Positions 8,624 to 16,086 of a DNA stretch of 64,000 nucleotides are shown here, one piece after another. The notes below the pieces were generated by a model. That model made no database searches, was not told the origin of the DNA, and saw only the letters and a program-made list of their open reading frames with translations. How positions within the stretch are numbered: the first letter of the stretch is position 1; the number at the start of each line of letters is the position of its first letter. The DNA is from Marimonas lutisalis (GTDB lineage: Bacteria; Pseudomonadota; Alphaproteobacteria; Rhodobacterales; Rhodobacteraceae), in contig NZ_SKCI01000003.1 of assembly GCF_005434965.1 (NCBI RefSeq), forward strand, positions 186,001 through 250,000, in the 5' to 3' direction. The position numbers and the translations under genes are program-made.

Positions 8624-9439
8624 TTATGCGCCACTCTTGAGGATCTGGTCCATGGTGATCGCCGGCTGCGAGCAACCTGCCTCGCCCACGACACGGGCCG
8701 GCACGCCGGCCACGGTCTTGCGCGGGGGAACCTCGGTCAGCACCACCGAGCCAGCTGCGACCCGGGCGCAATCGCCCACCTTGATATTGCCGAGCACCTT
8801 GGCGCCTGCGCCGATCAGCACGCCATTGCCGATCTTGGGGTGACGATCCTGGTCTTCCTTGCCGGTGCCGCCCAGCGTGACCGAATGCAGGAGCGAGACA
8901 TTGTCGCCCACCACGGCGGTTTCGCCGATGACGATGGAATGGCCGTGGTCGATCATGATCCCCTTACCGATCCGGGCGGCGGGGTGAATGTCGATCGAGA
9001 ACACCTCGGACACGCGCATCTGGAAGAACAGCGCAAGATCCTTGCGCCCTTCGTTCCACAGCCAATGGGCCACGCGATAGGCCTGCACCGCCAGGAACCC
9101 CTTGAAGAACAGAAGCGGCTGCAGGAACCTGTGGCAGGCCGGGTCACGATCATAGACTGCAGCAATGTCGGCACGGGCATCGGTGGCCAGCGACGGATCG
9201 CTTTCATAGGCCTCGTCGCAGATCTCGCGCAGGATCTGGGCCGACATCTCGCCCGATTCGAGCTTGAGCGAGATACGATAGGCAAGCGCCCGTTCGAGCG
9301 AGCCGTGATACAGCACGCTGGAGTGAATATGCCCCCCGAGGAGCGGCTCGTTCTTGACGGCCTGTTCGGCCTCTTTCACGATCTGGGCCCAGACCGGGTC
9401 AAGCTCGGCGAGTTTTCTGCGCGTTTCAGCCATGTGCAT
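8624..9439 (-). CDS. cysE: serine O-acetyltransferase
   Basis: The enzyme acetylates serine with acetyl-CoA to give O-acetylserine for cysteine synthesis. The 271 residues comprise an N-terminal helical domain (WAQIVKEAEQAVKNEPLL..HSSVLYH) and a left-handed beta-helix with hexapeptide repeats. It contains the catalytic region DIHPAARIGKGIMIDHGHSIVIGETAVVGDN and GGTGKEDQDRHPKIG. It lies next to the GTA remnant and the DksA-like gene, which is divergent (78 bp between starts). From memory, cysE borders GTA clusters in several Rhodobacterales. Confidence 0.96.
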   Translation of the reverse strand: MHMAETRRKLAELDPVWAQIVKEAEQAVKNEPLLGGHIHSSVLYHGSLERALAYRISLKLESGEMSAQILREICDEAYESDPSLATDARADIAAVYDRDPACHRFLQPLLFFKGFLAVQAYRVAHWLWNEGRKDLALFFQMRVSEVFSIDIHPAARIGKGIMIDHGHSIVIGETAVVGDNVSLLHSVTLGGTGKEDQDRHPKIGNGVLIGAGAKVLGNIKVGDCARVAAGSVVLTEVPPRKTVAGVPARVVGEAGCSQPAITMDQILKSGA

Positions 9440-9517
9440 CCATCCTCTGATTGGGTGACCCTATACCAGATAGGCGGGCTTGGCCAAACGCAAAGCCGTG
9501 AACGGGGAAAATTGATC

Positions 9518-9856
9518 ATGGACGAGTCCGAGCTGCACCGCTTCCGAAGCCTGATCGAAGCGCGCCTTGCCGCACTGGACGAGGAAAACGCCCTGGGCCG
9601 CGACGGCCAGGGCGTGGTGCAGCTCGACCAGCAGTCGGTGGGCCGGCTGAGCCGGATGGACGCGCTGCAGAACCAGGCGATGGCCAAGGCCACGCAGGCC
9701 CGCCGCGATGCCGAGGCCAGGCGCCTGACTGCGGCGCTCGCCCGCATGGACGAGGGTGAATACGGCTATTGCGAGGATTGCGGCGAGGAAATCGCTCGCG
9801 GGCGGCTGGAGCTCGATCCCGCCGCCACGCGCTGCATTTCCTGCGCCACAGGTTAA
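9518..9856 (+). CDS. DksA/TraR-type C4 zinc-finger protein
   Basis: The 112-residue protein has a coiled-coil N-terminal part (residues 1-75, rich in Arg, Glu and Gln) and a C-terminal C4 zinc finger: C85-E-D-C88 in YGYCEDCGEEIARGRL, then C106-I-S-C109. DksA/TraR proteins insert their coiled coil into the RNA polymerase secondary channel; the usual DxxDxA tip motif is not seen, so an effect on transcription is uncertain. An ATG at 9518 follows GGGGA. Its last four bases overlap the end of the convergent GTA fusion ORF. Confidence 0.8.
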   Translation: MDESELHRFRSLIEARLAALDEENALGRDGQGVVQLDQQSVGRLSRMDALQNQAMAKATQARRDAEARRLTAALARMDEGEYGYCEDCGEEIARGRLELDPAATRCISCATG

Positions 9857-12252
9857 AGCGTGAGAGGTAGAACCGCCGCCTCTCCCGCGCCGAAACTGGC
9901 CGAGATCTGCGCCACGCGCAGTTCGATCGCACCGCTGGCGCCATCGGAGGCCTGCGCGCCGGCCGGATAGGTCCAGCCCGGCGTCGTGACCTGCGCTTCG
10001 CGCAGCACGGCACCGTCCTGCGAAACCTGCACCAGGTAGGCCTCGCTCTCTTCGCCCAGGGGCACGTCAAGGCCCTCCCAGCTGTCCACGCCGATCCGCG
10101 TACGTCGGATCCAGGTGAACACCAGGTCGCCGCCCGGCGCTGTATCGACGCGCAGATGACAGGGGCTCAGCGGTTTGAGCCCGATGCCCGCGAACGCCTC
10201 AACAAGGTGCTGATAGGTCGGATCGTCAAGCGACCGCTGCGCCGGACCGATCCGGTAATGCCGCGCTAGGTTGCGTTGCGCCGCGTTCATCTCGATCTGC
10301 CCGGGCACACCATCCAGCCGCACAAAGTACGACCCGGCTGGCCAGGCCGCGGGCTGGCGGGCATCGCTTCCCAGCTGGCCGCGCAGCCGGTGGCGCAGAA
10401 GATAGCGGTTTTCGCCCACCAACTCGGCATCGCGGAACTGGAACAGTTCCCAGTTGGCCGAGGTGCCATCGCCGATCGCGGCAAGGTTGGCGCCGTTCAG
10501 AAGTGCCATGTCATCGACCGAGGACAGCGCGCCTGCGGCCAGTTCCACGATCAGCCCCTCACCCCGGTCGATCAGGCCGGCCGGCGCTGCGCCCAGCACC
10601 GTCTGCGTGATCCCCATCGTGGCCCGCGCACCGACAAGGCGGTTGAGCGTGTAATCTGCGTCGCTGGCCGAGGCATAGACCGCCACCGTACCCGGCCAGG
10701 GATCGGCGGTGACCGCCAGGTGCGGTGCGTGCGGCACCTCCTCGCCCGTCATCAGCGGCAGATCCAGAAACAAGGGCGACACCGGGACCGGCGCCACGAA
10801 CTCGCCCAGCCTGGTCCGGTCATCCGCGATCTCGGCTGGCGCATAGGCTTCGGGCTCGATCCGGACCGCCTCGACCAGTTGCGACGCGCCCAGGTCCACC
10901 CGGTCGATCCGCACGAGCTCTGTGCCTGCCCCGGTATCCAGTCGCAGCACATCGCCCGGCCCCACATCAAGCCGCGACGGCGGCAGGGCAAAACGCAGCG
11001 TGTCGCGGGCGACACGGGATTCCGACAGCCAGCGCTCGACCACCTGCCGCCCCTCGCCGCGGGTCATGGCCAGCGGGAATTCGCTGCTGGCCACGGCATG
11101 GGTGGCCTCATCGGGCAGCACCGCTTCCTCGGACAGTATCTCGAAATTGCCGTCCGCCTCGACAAAACGCAGCCGGACACGCCCGACCAGTTCGGCCTCG
11201 GCTGCGCGCACGCGCTCGACCGTGCCGTCGATCTCGCCACTCTCGGCCAGCATGTCCGCGGCCTGTGACCCGTCCTCGATGCCGTCGCGCATGGAAAACC
11301 GCAACACGCCGTCGCGTTCGACCGCGTCGAACCCATAGCGCAGCATCAGCGGTTGCAGGGCGCTGCGGGCATCGCCCACCTCGGCCACGGTATAGCCGCG
11401 CACCACGCCATAGAGCGCCGAGACATCGTAATGCGTCACGCCGGCCCGTGCACAGATCTCGGCCACGACCGAGGCGAGCGACCGCGCCGAGGCCCGACCG
11501 GTGATCCAGTGCCCGCGGGCATAGTTGCCCGCATCGGTCCACAGATCGGCATTACCGGGAAAGAACGGATAAGGCCGCGCATCCCACGCCCAGACATGGG
11601 CCCGCGACATGTCGACCATCGGCCCGCCATATTCGGGGCTGACCGGGTTGTTGGCCGGATCCGACCAGAAGCGGGTCATCGCGCGCAGGTACTGCATCTG
11701 GACGAACTCATCCCGCCGCCCGTCCGAGAAATACGGAATCGCCGATTCCGAGGATTTGGGATCGAGAAACTTGTTGGGCTGGTTGGTGCCCTTGTCGATC
11801 GCGCCACAGCCCATCTCATCCACCCAGGCCCCGTCGAATTGCGGCCCGCGCAGCGCTTCGGGGTCATGCGCGGAAAACACCTGCGCCACCGCCCCGTTGG
11901 GCCAGATGAGCCGCTTGCGCCCCGCCTGCCACTCGGGCCGGCGGTCGGGCGGCGAACAGGCCAGGATGCCGCTTTCGCCGAACACCATCACCTCGCGCAC
12001 CTGGTCGATCGTTTCGCCCACCAGCGCGATCCGGCGGCACCGGCCATGATCGCGCGGCCCTGGCCCTTCGACCTGCGCGCGCACCCATTCGGCGCCCGCG
12101 CGCGTCTTGCCCGCGCCGCGCCCGCCCATGATCACCCATGTGCGCCAGTCGCCTTCGGGCGGTAACTGGTGCTCCAGCGCCCAGAACTCGAACAGGAAGG
12201 GCAGCGCCAGAAGCTCCGCTTCGCTCAACTCATTCAGAAACGCGTCCTGCAC
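9853..12252 (-). CDS. in-frame fusion: GTA large terminase N-terminus joined to GTA gp15 C-terminal half
   Basis: From a GTG at 12252 the product has 799 residues. Residues 1 to about 145 are TerL-like: LSEAELLALPFLFEFWALEHQLPPEGDW, Walker A GGRGAGKT (43-50), and a Walker B-like FDGAWVDE (139-146). Without a break the sequence then reads MGCGAIDKGTNQPNKF and DPKSSES, which belongs to the end of the TIM-barrel domain of GTA gp15. The gp15 phage-tail domains run from there to the C-terminus. The TerL nuclease domain and about the first half of gp15 (usually near 1,300 residues) are missing. GTG 12252 has AAGGA six bases upstream; the ORF also extends in frame to a TTG at 12363, which is unlikely. 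No internal stop is present, so the deletion is in frame. Activity of the chimera is doubtful. Confidence 0.85.
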   Translation of the reverse strand: MQDAFLNELSEAELLALPFLFEFWALEHQLPPEGDWRTWVIMGGRGAGKTRAGAEWVRAQVEGPGPRDHGRCRRIALVGETIDQVREVMVFGESGILACSPPDRRPEWQAGRKRLIWPNGAVAQVFSAHDPEALRGPQFDGAWVDEMGCGAIDKGTNQPNKFLDPKSSESAIPYFSDGRRDEFVQMQYLRAMTRFWSDPANNPVSPEYGGPMVDMSRAHVWAWDARPYPFFPGNADLWTDAGNYARGHWITGRASARSLASVVAEICARAGVTHYDVSALYGVVRGYTVAEVGDARSALQPLMLRYGFDAVERDGVLRFSMRDGIEDGSQAADMLAESGEIDGTVERVRAAEAELVGRVRLRFVEADGNFEILSEEAVLPDEATHAVASSEFPLAMTRGEGRQVVERWLSESRVARDTLRFALPPSRLDVGPGDVLRLDTGAGTELVRIDRVDLGASQLVEAVRIEPEAYAPAEIADDRTRLGEFVAPVPVSPLFLDLPLMTGEEVPHAPHLAVTADPWPGTVAVYASASDADYTLNRLVGARATMGITQTVLGAAPAGLIDRGEGLIVELAAGALSSVDDMALLNGANLAAIGDGTSANWELFQFRDAELVGENRYLLRHRLRGQLGSDARQPAAWPAGSYFVRLDGVPGQIEMNAAQRNLARHYRIGPAQRSLDDPTYQHLVEAFAGIGLKPLSPCHLRVDTAPGGDLVFTWIRRTRIGVDSWEGLDVPLGEESEAYLVQVSQDGAVLREAQVTTPGWTYPAGAQASDGASGAIELRVAQISASFGAGEAAVLPLTL

Positions 12253-12571
12253 GGCACGTCCTTCTGAGGCGATCCAGGCGGCACCCGATCTCAGATCGGG
12301 CGTCGTCAAGGTTGATGGCGCGGGGGGCGTCCCGCCCGTCATGTCGGCTCTTTTCTTTTGCAAGCTGCACCTCCAGTTCCATGGCGATCCGCAGCCACTG
12401 GCGGATCTCTTGCGTTGCGCGCGCGGAATCGGTGATCCTGTCCACCTGCCCGGCCTTGATCTGCCGGTGCAGGCGTTCCAGGTCGCCCTTCATCGCGCGC
12501 AACTGGGTTTCGACAACGTCCACCGCCCGTGTCAGGCGGCGGCTGTTCCGTTCGGTTTCATCCGATGACAT
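12230..12571 (-). CDS. GTA gp1 (small-terminase-like protein)
   Basis: The 113-residue, charged helical protein opens with SRRLTRAVDVVETQLRAMKGDLERL and ends IGCRLDRLRRTCRAGRVSE. This pattern is shared by gp1 of Rhodobacterales GTA clusters (rcc01682 in R. capsulatus), reported to act as the small terminase. The frame is intact. It overlaps the predicted GTG start of the terminase fusion by 23 bp, consistent with translational coupling in the ancestral cluster. With the terminase nuclease and capsid genes gone, it has no obvious partner. Confidence 0.75.
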   Translation of the reverse strand: MSSDETERNSRRLTRAVDVVETQLRAMKGDLERLHRQIKAGQVDRITDSARATQEIRQWLRIAMELEVQLAKEKSRHDGRDAPRAINLDDARSEIGCRLDRLRRTCRAGRVSE

Positions 12572-12630
12572 GTCTGCTGTTCTGCCTCATGTGGGTTGTC
12601 GGTCTGTCTCTGCCCCTCTGTCAGCGCATG

Positions 12631-12663
12631 AAAAAACGGCCGCCGGGATCGCTCCCGGGGCCG
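12631..12663 (-). terminator. rho-independent terminator upstream of GTA gp1
   Basis: On the minus strand a stem (CGGCC plus CCGGGA paired across loop GCGA, with one bulge) is followed directly by six Ts (12636-12631). It would stop read-through from the carboxylesterase operon about 60 bp before gp1. Confidence 0.8.
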
Positions 12664-12826
12664 CTTGCCCAACTCCTCCATCATGCCGGAATCCCTAGCG
12701 CAGACCGTGCGCCCGGTCAAATCGCCGGGGTGGCTAACCGTACGGTATAATTAACAAAATCCTAATTCCGGCGCCGCGCCCGCCGCGTTAACCACCTTCG
12801 TTAAGCTTGGGTAAAGATTTTCCCGG

Positions 12827-12866
12827 CAGCCGGATGTCAGCCGGGCCGTGTACGCAGATCACCCCC
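12827..12866. repeat. composite intergenic repeat, copy 2 (inverted relative to copy 1)
   Basis: On the minus strand the modules are GGGGGTGATC (12866-12857), GCGTACAC (12855-12848) and the 18-mer CCGGCTGACATCCGGCTG (12844-12827). All three are present at 2972-3012, but there GCGTACAC follows the 18-mer. Module order has therefore been shuffled while module sequence is exact. Confidence 0.6.
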
Positions 12867-12886
12867 GATTTTTCGCCGAAAAATCG
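12866..12886. repeat. AT-rich hairpin repeat CGATTTTTC-GCC-GAAAAATCG, copy 2
   Basis: The 9-bp stem is identical to that at 8598-8618, with loop GCC instead of TGC. It lies 27 bp beyond the stop of the carboxylesterase gene on the minus strand. Confidence 0.6.
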
Positions 12887-12912
12887 TCGTTAACCCTGCC
12901 GTGCGGAGGCGT

Positions 12913-13581
12913 TCAAAGCCCGAGCTTGTCGCGCATGAACGCCAGCGCCACCGAGAGCCCGTCCGGCGCGATCCCGTGGCCCGTGCCCTTCATGATATGG
13001 GCATAAACCTCGGTAAACCCCGCCTCCTGCAACGCCTCCGCCGCCTGCGGCAGCGATTGCGGCGGCACCACGTCGTCCATGTCGCCATGCACCAGCAGCA
13101 CCGGCGGTTTGCTCACCGCCTCGTCCGTCAGCAGATCCGGGCTCAGCAGACGCCCGGAAAAGGCAACGATACCAGCCACTTCATCCTCTCTCCGCGGGGC
13201 GACATGCAGGCTCATCATGGTGCCCTGGCTGAACCCGAACAGCACCATCTGCTCGGGCAGCATGTCCTCGTCCACCAGCAGCGCATCGAGAAACGCATTC
13301 AGGTCATCCACCGCCGCCTGCATCCCCCGCTCGGCCTCTTCCTCGGACGAGCCGTCAATCCACGGGATCGGGAACCACTGGTATCCGAACGGTGCGCCGG
13401 CGCAGTTCTCAGGCGCATCCGGCGCCACAAAGAGCGTATCCGGCAAATGCTCGCCCAGCGGATCCGCCAGCCCCAGCAGGTCCGCCCCATTGGCCCCGTA
13501 GCCATGCAGGAACACCACCACCGAGCGCGGTTTATCCCCTGTTTTCGGGCCCTTGCGGCCAGCATTCAATACCCGTGTCAT
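12913..13581 (-). CDS. alpha/beta-hydrolase, phospholipase/carboxylesterase family
   Basis: The 222-residue protein has the carboxylesterase 2 pattern: VVFLHGYGANGADL (oxyanion region), nucleophile S118 in GFSQG, acid near D170 in VHGDMDDVVP, and H202 in GTGHGI. It has no signal peptide, so it acts on soluble esters or acyl groups in the cytoplasm. The ATG at 13581 overlaps the end of the AlkA-like gene by four bases (ATGA type), so the genes 15981 to 12913 probably form one operon. An in-frame extension to 13809 is antisense-like and was not used. Confidence 0.88.
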   Translation of the reverse strand: MTRVLNAGRKGPKTGDKPRSVVVFLHGYGANGADLLGLADPLGEHLPDTLFVAPDAPENCAGAPFGYQWFPIPWIDGSSEEEAERGMQAAVDDLNAFLDALLVDEDMLPEQMVLFGFSQGTMMSLHVAPRREDEVAGIVAFSGRLLSPDLLTDEAVSKPPVLLVHGDMDDVVPPQSLPQAAEALQEAGFTEVYAHIMKGTGHGIAPDGLSVALAFMRDKLGL

Positions 13582-14213
13582 CTGATCCCTTCCCTCTCCT
13601 TGGCCACCCGGTAATAGGCCCACAGCACCCGCGCCGCAACCGCCCGCCAGGGCCGCCAGCGCGCGTCGGCCATCTCGCGCAGCGCGCGCTCCTTCGGCCG
13701 GTCCTCCAGCCCGTACAGGATCCGTGCCGCCTCCTGCAATGCCAGGTCCCCCGGCGCAAAGACATCGGCCCGGCCCAGCGAAAACATCGCATAGATCTCG
13801 GCCGTCCACACCCCGATCCCCGGCACCGCTGTCAGCTCACGCACCACCTCTGCATCCGGCATCTCCCGCAGCGCGTCATAATCGATACTCGCTTCGGCCA
13901 GGGCCTTGGCATAGCGCATCTTCTGACGGCTCAGCCCGACCGCTCGCAGCGCGTCGTCACTGGCGCGGGACACCGCGTCGGGCACAGTCAGCCCCGCCGC
14001 TTCCATCCGTCCCCAGATCGCGCTGGCACTGGCCACGCTCACCTGCTGGCTGACGATCGCGCTCAGAAGCTGGGCAAACCCGTCCGCGCGCAGACGCAGC
14101 GGCACCTCGCCCACGGCCGCCACCGCACGCGCCATGCCCGCATCGTTCGCCGCCAGCCAAGCCGCCCCCTCCGCCACGCAATCCGGCCCGCAGATGATCC
14201 GCCCTACGCTCAT
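13578..14213 (-). CDS. DNA-3-methyladenine glycosylase II (AlkA-type, HhH-GPD)
   Basis: This base-excision repair enzyme removes alkylated purines. The 211 residues include FAQLLSAIVSQQVSVASA, the helix-hairpin-helix LTAVPGIGVWTAEI (about 127-140) and the catalytic aspartate D156 in FAPGDLALQ. The N-terminal domain is short, as in compact bacterial AlkA proteins. It overlaps cobK upstream and the hydrolase downstream by four bases each, indicating translational coupling. Confidence 0.9.
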   Translation of the reverse strand: MSVGRIICGPDCVAEGAAWLAANDAGMARAVAAVGEVPLRLRADGFAQLLSAIVSQQVSVASASAIWGRMEAAGLTVPDAVSRASDDALRAVGLSRQKMRYAKALAEASIDYDALREMPDAEVVRELTAVPGIGVWTAEIYAMFSLGRADVFAPGDLALQEAARILYGLEDRPKERALREMADARWRPWRAVAARVLWAYYRVAKEREGIR

Positions 14214-14944
14214 GCCAGCCCCCGCACCCAGTCCAGCGCCGCCGCCACGCTCTCCACCCGGCAGCCCTCCGGCTGCTCGGGCCGCTTGATCATGCCCACG
14301 CGGATCCCAAGGTTCCGCGCCGCGATCAACTTGCTGCGCGATGCCGCGCCGCCCGCGTTCTTCACGATCAGCCAATCCACTCCAAGCCGTTGAAAAAGCG
14401 CCTCTTCCTCGGCCACCGTAAAAGGCGGCCGACCCACGAGGAATTCGCCATCGGCAAAGGGAAACGGCTCACTCGGTGGGTCGATCTGCCGACAGATCAG
14501 CCGCCGACCCTGCAGGTTTGCAAACCGCTCCAGCGTCGATCGCCCCGTCGCCAGGAACACAACCGCGCCCTCGGGCACATGCCGCGCCGCCTCCGCCTCA
14601 TCGGCCAGCCAGGTCCAGTCATCGCCCGCCTCCGGCATCCAGCCCGGGCGCAGATACTGACAATAGGGCAGGCCCAGTTCTGCGCAGATCCGCGCCGTGC
14701 GCAGGCTGATCCGATGGGCAAACGGGTGCGTCGCATCCAGCACCGCGCCGATCCAGTTTTCGGCCAGGTAGGCGCGAAACCCCGCCTCCCCGCCAAAGCC
14801 GCCCACCCGCGTGGGCAAAGCCAGCGACTCGGGCGCCTGCGTCGCCCCGGCAAGCGAAGCCACCGCCGCCAGCCCCGGCATCTCCGCCAGCGCCGCGGCG
14901 ATCGCCCGCGCCTCGCCCGTGCCCGCCAGCAGCAAAAGGGTCAT
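14210..14944 (-). CDS. cobK: precorrin-6A / cobalt-precorrin-6A reductase
   Basis: It reduces the corrin macrocycle at the precorrin-6A stage of cobalamin synthesis with NAD(P)H. The 244 residues begin with MTLLLLAGTGEARAIA, the typical nucleotide-binding opening. They continue with LDATHPFAHRIS, a LPYCQYLRPGW strand and VDWLIVKNAGG near the C-terminus. The ATG at 14944 overlaps the cbiD stop (ATGA). No other cob genes are adjacent, so the rest of the pathway is elsewhere. Confidence 0.92.
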   Translation of the reverse strand: MTLLLLAGTGEARAIAAALAEMPGLAAVASLAGATQAPESLALPTRVGGFGGEAGFRAYLAENWIGAVLDATHPFAHRISLRTARICAELGLPYCQYLRPGWMPEAGDDWTWLADEAEAARHVPEGAVVFLATGRSTLERFANLQGRRLICRQIDPPSEPFPFADGEFLVGRPPFTVAEEEALFQRLGVDWLIVKNAGGAASRSKLIAARNLGIRVGMIKRPEQPEGCRVESVAAALDWVRGLA

Positions 14945-15981
14945 GCTCCCACCCTCGCGATGATCCCGCCACCCCGGTCGATCACGACGATATCGAAGGC
15001 CATCTCGCCCCCGAACCGCTCGTCGACCCGGGCCAGAGCCGCCTGCGCCACCCACTCCGCCAGCGGCGCGCCGACGATTTCATAGGCTTCGAGCGCGGTG
15101 TTAACCGTTTCGATACGGCTGTCGCCCACACTCTGCGCCAGGGCCGCGAAATCGACCTGGCTGCGTTTCGAGTGCAGATCCCACGCCCCCTGGGCCAGTT
15201 TGGTGATCTTTCCGATACCGCCACCGATGGTCACGCGGGGCACGGGATGCGTGGCAAGGTACTTGAGCATACCGCCCACGAAATCGCCCATGTCCAGCAT
15301 CGCGCCATCGGGCAGCCCGTAAAGCGCCTGCACCGCGCGCTCGCTCGTGGCGCCGGTGCAGCCCGCCACATGGGTCAACCCCTCGGCGCGGGCCACATCG
15401 ATGCCGCGATGGATCGAAGCGATCCAGGCAGCGCAGGAAAACGGCCGCACGATACCCGTCGTGCCCAGGATCGAAATCCCGCCCTTGATGCCAAGGCGCG
15501 GGTTCCATGTCTTTTCCGCGATCTCCGCCCCACCGGGCACCGATATCGTGATCTTCACATCCGGGCGCCGTCCCAGCCGGGCGGCCATCTCCTCCACCAC
15601 GCCGCGCATCATCTCGCGTGGCACCGGGTTGATCGCCGGCTCTCCCACACCGATGGGCAGGCCCGGCTTGGTCACCTTGCCCACGCCGTCACCCGCGGCA
15701 AACACCACCCCCCCATCCGAGGGTTCCACGCGCACCCGGATCTCGGCGCCATGGGTCACATCCGGGTCATCGCCGGCATCCTTGACCACGCCCGCCTCGG
15801 CCCAGCCATCGCCCATGTCGCTGTATTCAATCGCGAATTCCGGCCGCTCGCCCCTCGGCAGGGTGATCCGCACGCGCGCGGGAAACCCCTCGCCCCACAG
15901 CGCCATCACCGCCGCCTTGGTGGCCGCCGTGGCACAGGCGCCCGTCGTCCAGCCGCGCCGCAAGTCCCGCGTTTCACTCAT
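14941..15981 (-). CDS. cbiD: cobalt-precorrin-5B C1-methyltransferase
   Basis: CbiD methylates C-1 of the corrin ring, classically in the anaerobic cobalamin route. The 346-residue product has LRRGWTTGACATAATKAA at the N-terminus, then GVGKVTKPGLPIGVGEPAINPVPR, GTTGIVRPFS and HVAGCTGATSERA. Together with cobK it marks corrinoid synthesis. It is the first gene of the four-gene minus-strand run down to 12913. No cobalamin riboswitch was recognised in the 105 bp upstream. Confidence 0.93.
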   Translation of the reverse strand: MSETRDLRRGWTTGACATAATKAAVMALWGEGFPARVRITLPRGERPEFAIEYSDMGDGWAEAGVVKDAGDDPDVTHGAEIRVRVEPSDGGVVFAAGDGVGKVTKPGLPIGVGEPAINPVPREMMRGVVEEMAARLGRRPDVKITISVPGGAEIAEKTWNPRLGIKGGISILGTTGIVRPFSCAAWIASIHRGIDVARAEGLTHVAGCTGATSERAVQALYGLPDGAMLDMGDFVGGMLKYLATHPVPRVTIGGGIGKITKLAQGAWDLHSKRSQVDFAALAQSVGDSRIETVNTALEAYEIVGAPLAEWVAQAALARVDERFGGEMAFDIVVIDRGGGIIARVGA

Positions 15982-16020
15982 GGCCGAACCCTACAGAGCC
16001 GGGCCCCGGCAAAACAATCC

Positions 16021-16071
16021 CCCGCTTCATCTTGCTGCAAATATCCCGGGGGTGTGGGGGCTGGCCCCCAC
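16021..16071. repeat. dispersed intergenic element (CTTCATCT..AAATATC..hairpin), copy 1
   Basis: GCTTCATCTTGCTGCAAATATC is followed by CGGGGG and an 8-bp stem, GTGGGGGC-TG-GCCCCCAC (16054-16071). A related element with a different stem is at 32884-32939. It lies 16 bp beyond the stop of the ABC ATPase gene (minus strand), suggesting a gene-end element. Confidence 0.6.
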
Positions 16072-16086
16072 GCCTGCGCCCGCTGA

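Larger units (their letters stand above)
9853..12571 (-). mobile_element. degenerate RcGTA-type gene transfer agent locus (gp1 plus a TerL-gp15 fusion)
   Basis: Two ORFs remain of a cluster that in Rhodobacter capsulatus holds about 15 or more genes. They are an intact gp1 and one ORF that begins as gp2 (large terminase) and ends as gp15 (baseplate/host-range protein). Portal, protease, capsid, tail, tape-measure and NlpC/P60 genes are absent. The flanking genes (cysE side and carboxylesterase/AlkA side) look undisturbed, which fits one internal deletion rather than gradual decay. A misassembly cannot be excluded from the sequence alone. Confidence 0.82.
12572..12912. other. 341-bp intergenic region upstream of the GTA remnant
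   Basis: No convincing gene is seen. The region holds, from left to right, a minus-strand rho-independent terminator (12631-12663), an AT-richer stretch (about 12735-12775) with a TATAAT at 12746-12751 on the plus strand but no good -35, the second composite repeat (12827-12866) and the second AT-rich hairpin (12866-12886). Any promoter for gp1 should lie between 12572 and 12630, where none is obvious. Confidence 0.6.

Noticed and set aside
12253-12363. Upstream TTG start that extends the terminase fusion by 37 residues
   Set aside because: It overlaps gp1 by 134 bp and lacks conserved sequence; the GTG at 12252 has an AAGGA site.
12532-12720. A 62-codon minus-strand frame overlapping gp1 start
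   Set aside because: It contains the terminator hairpin and has no ribosome-binding site; probably chance.
12746-12751. Perfect TATAAT on the plus strand upstream of the GTA remnant
   Set aside because: No -35 match at 16-18 bp and no plus-strand gene follows within range.
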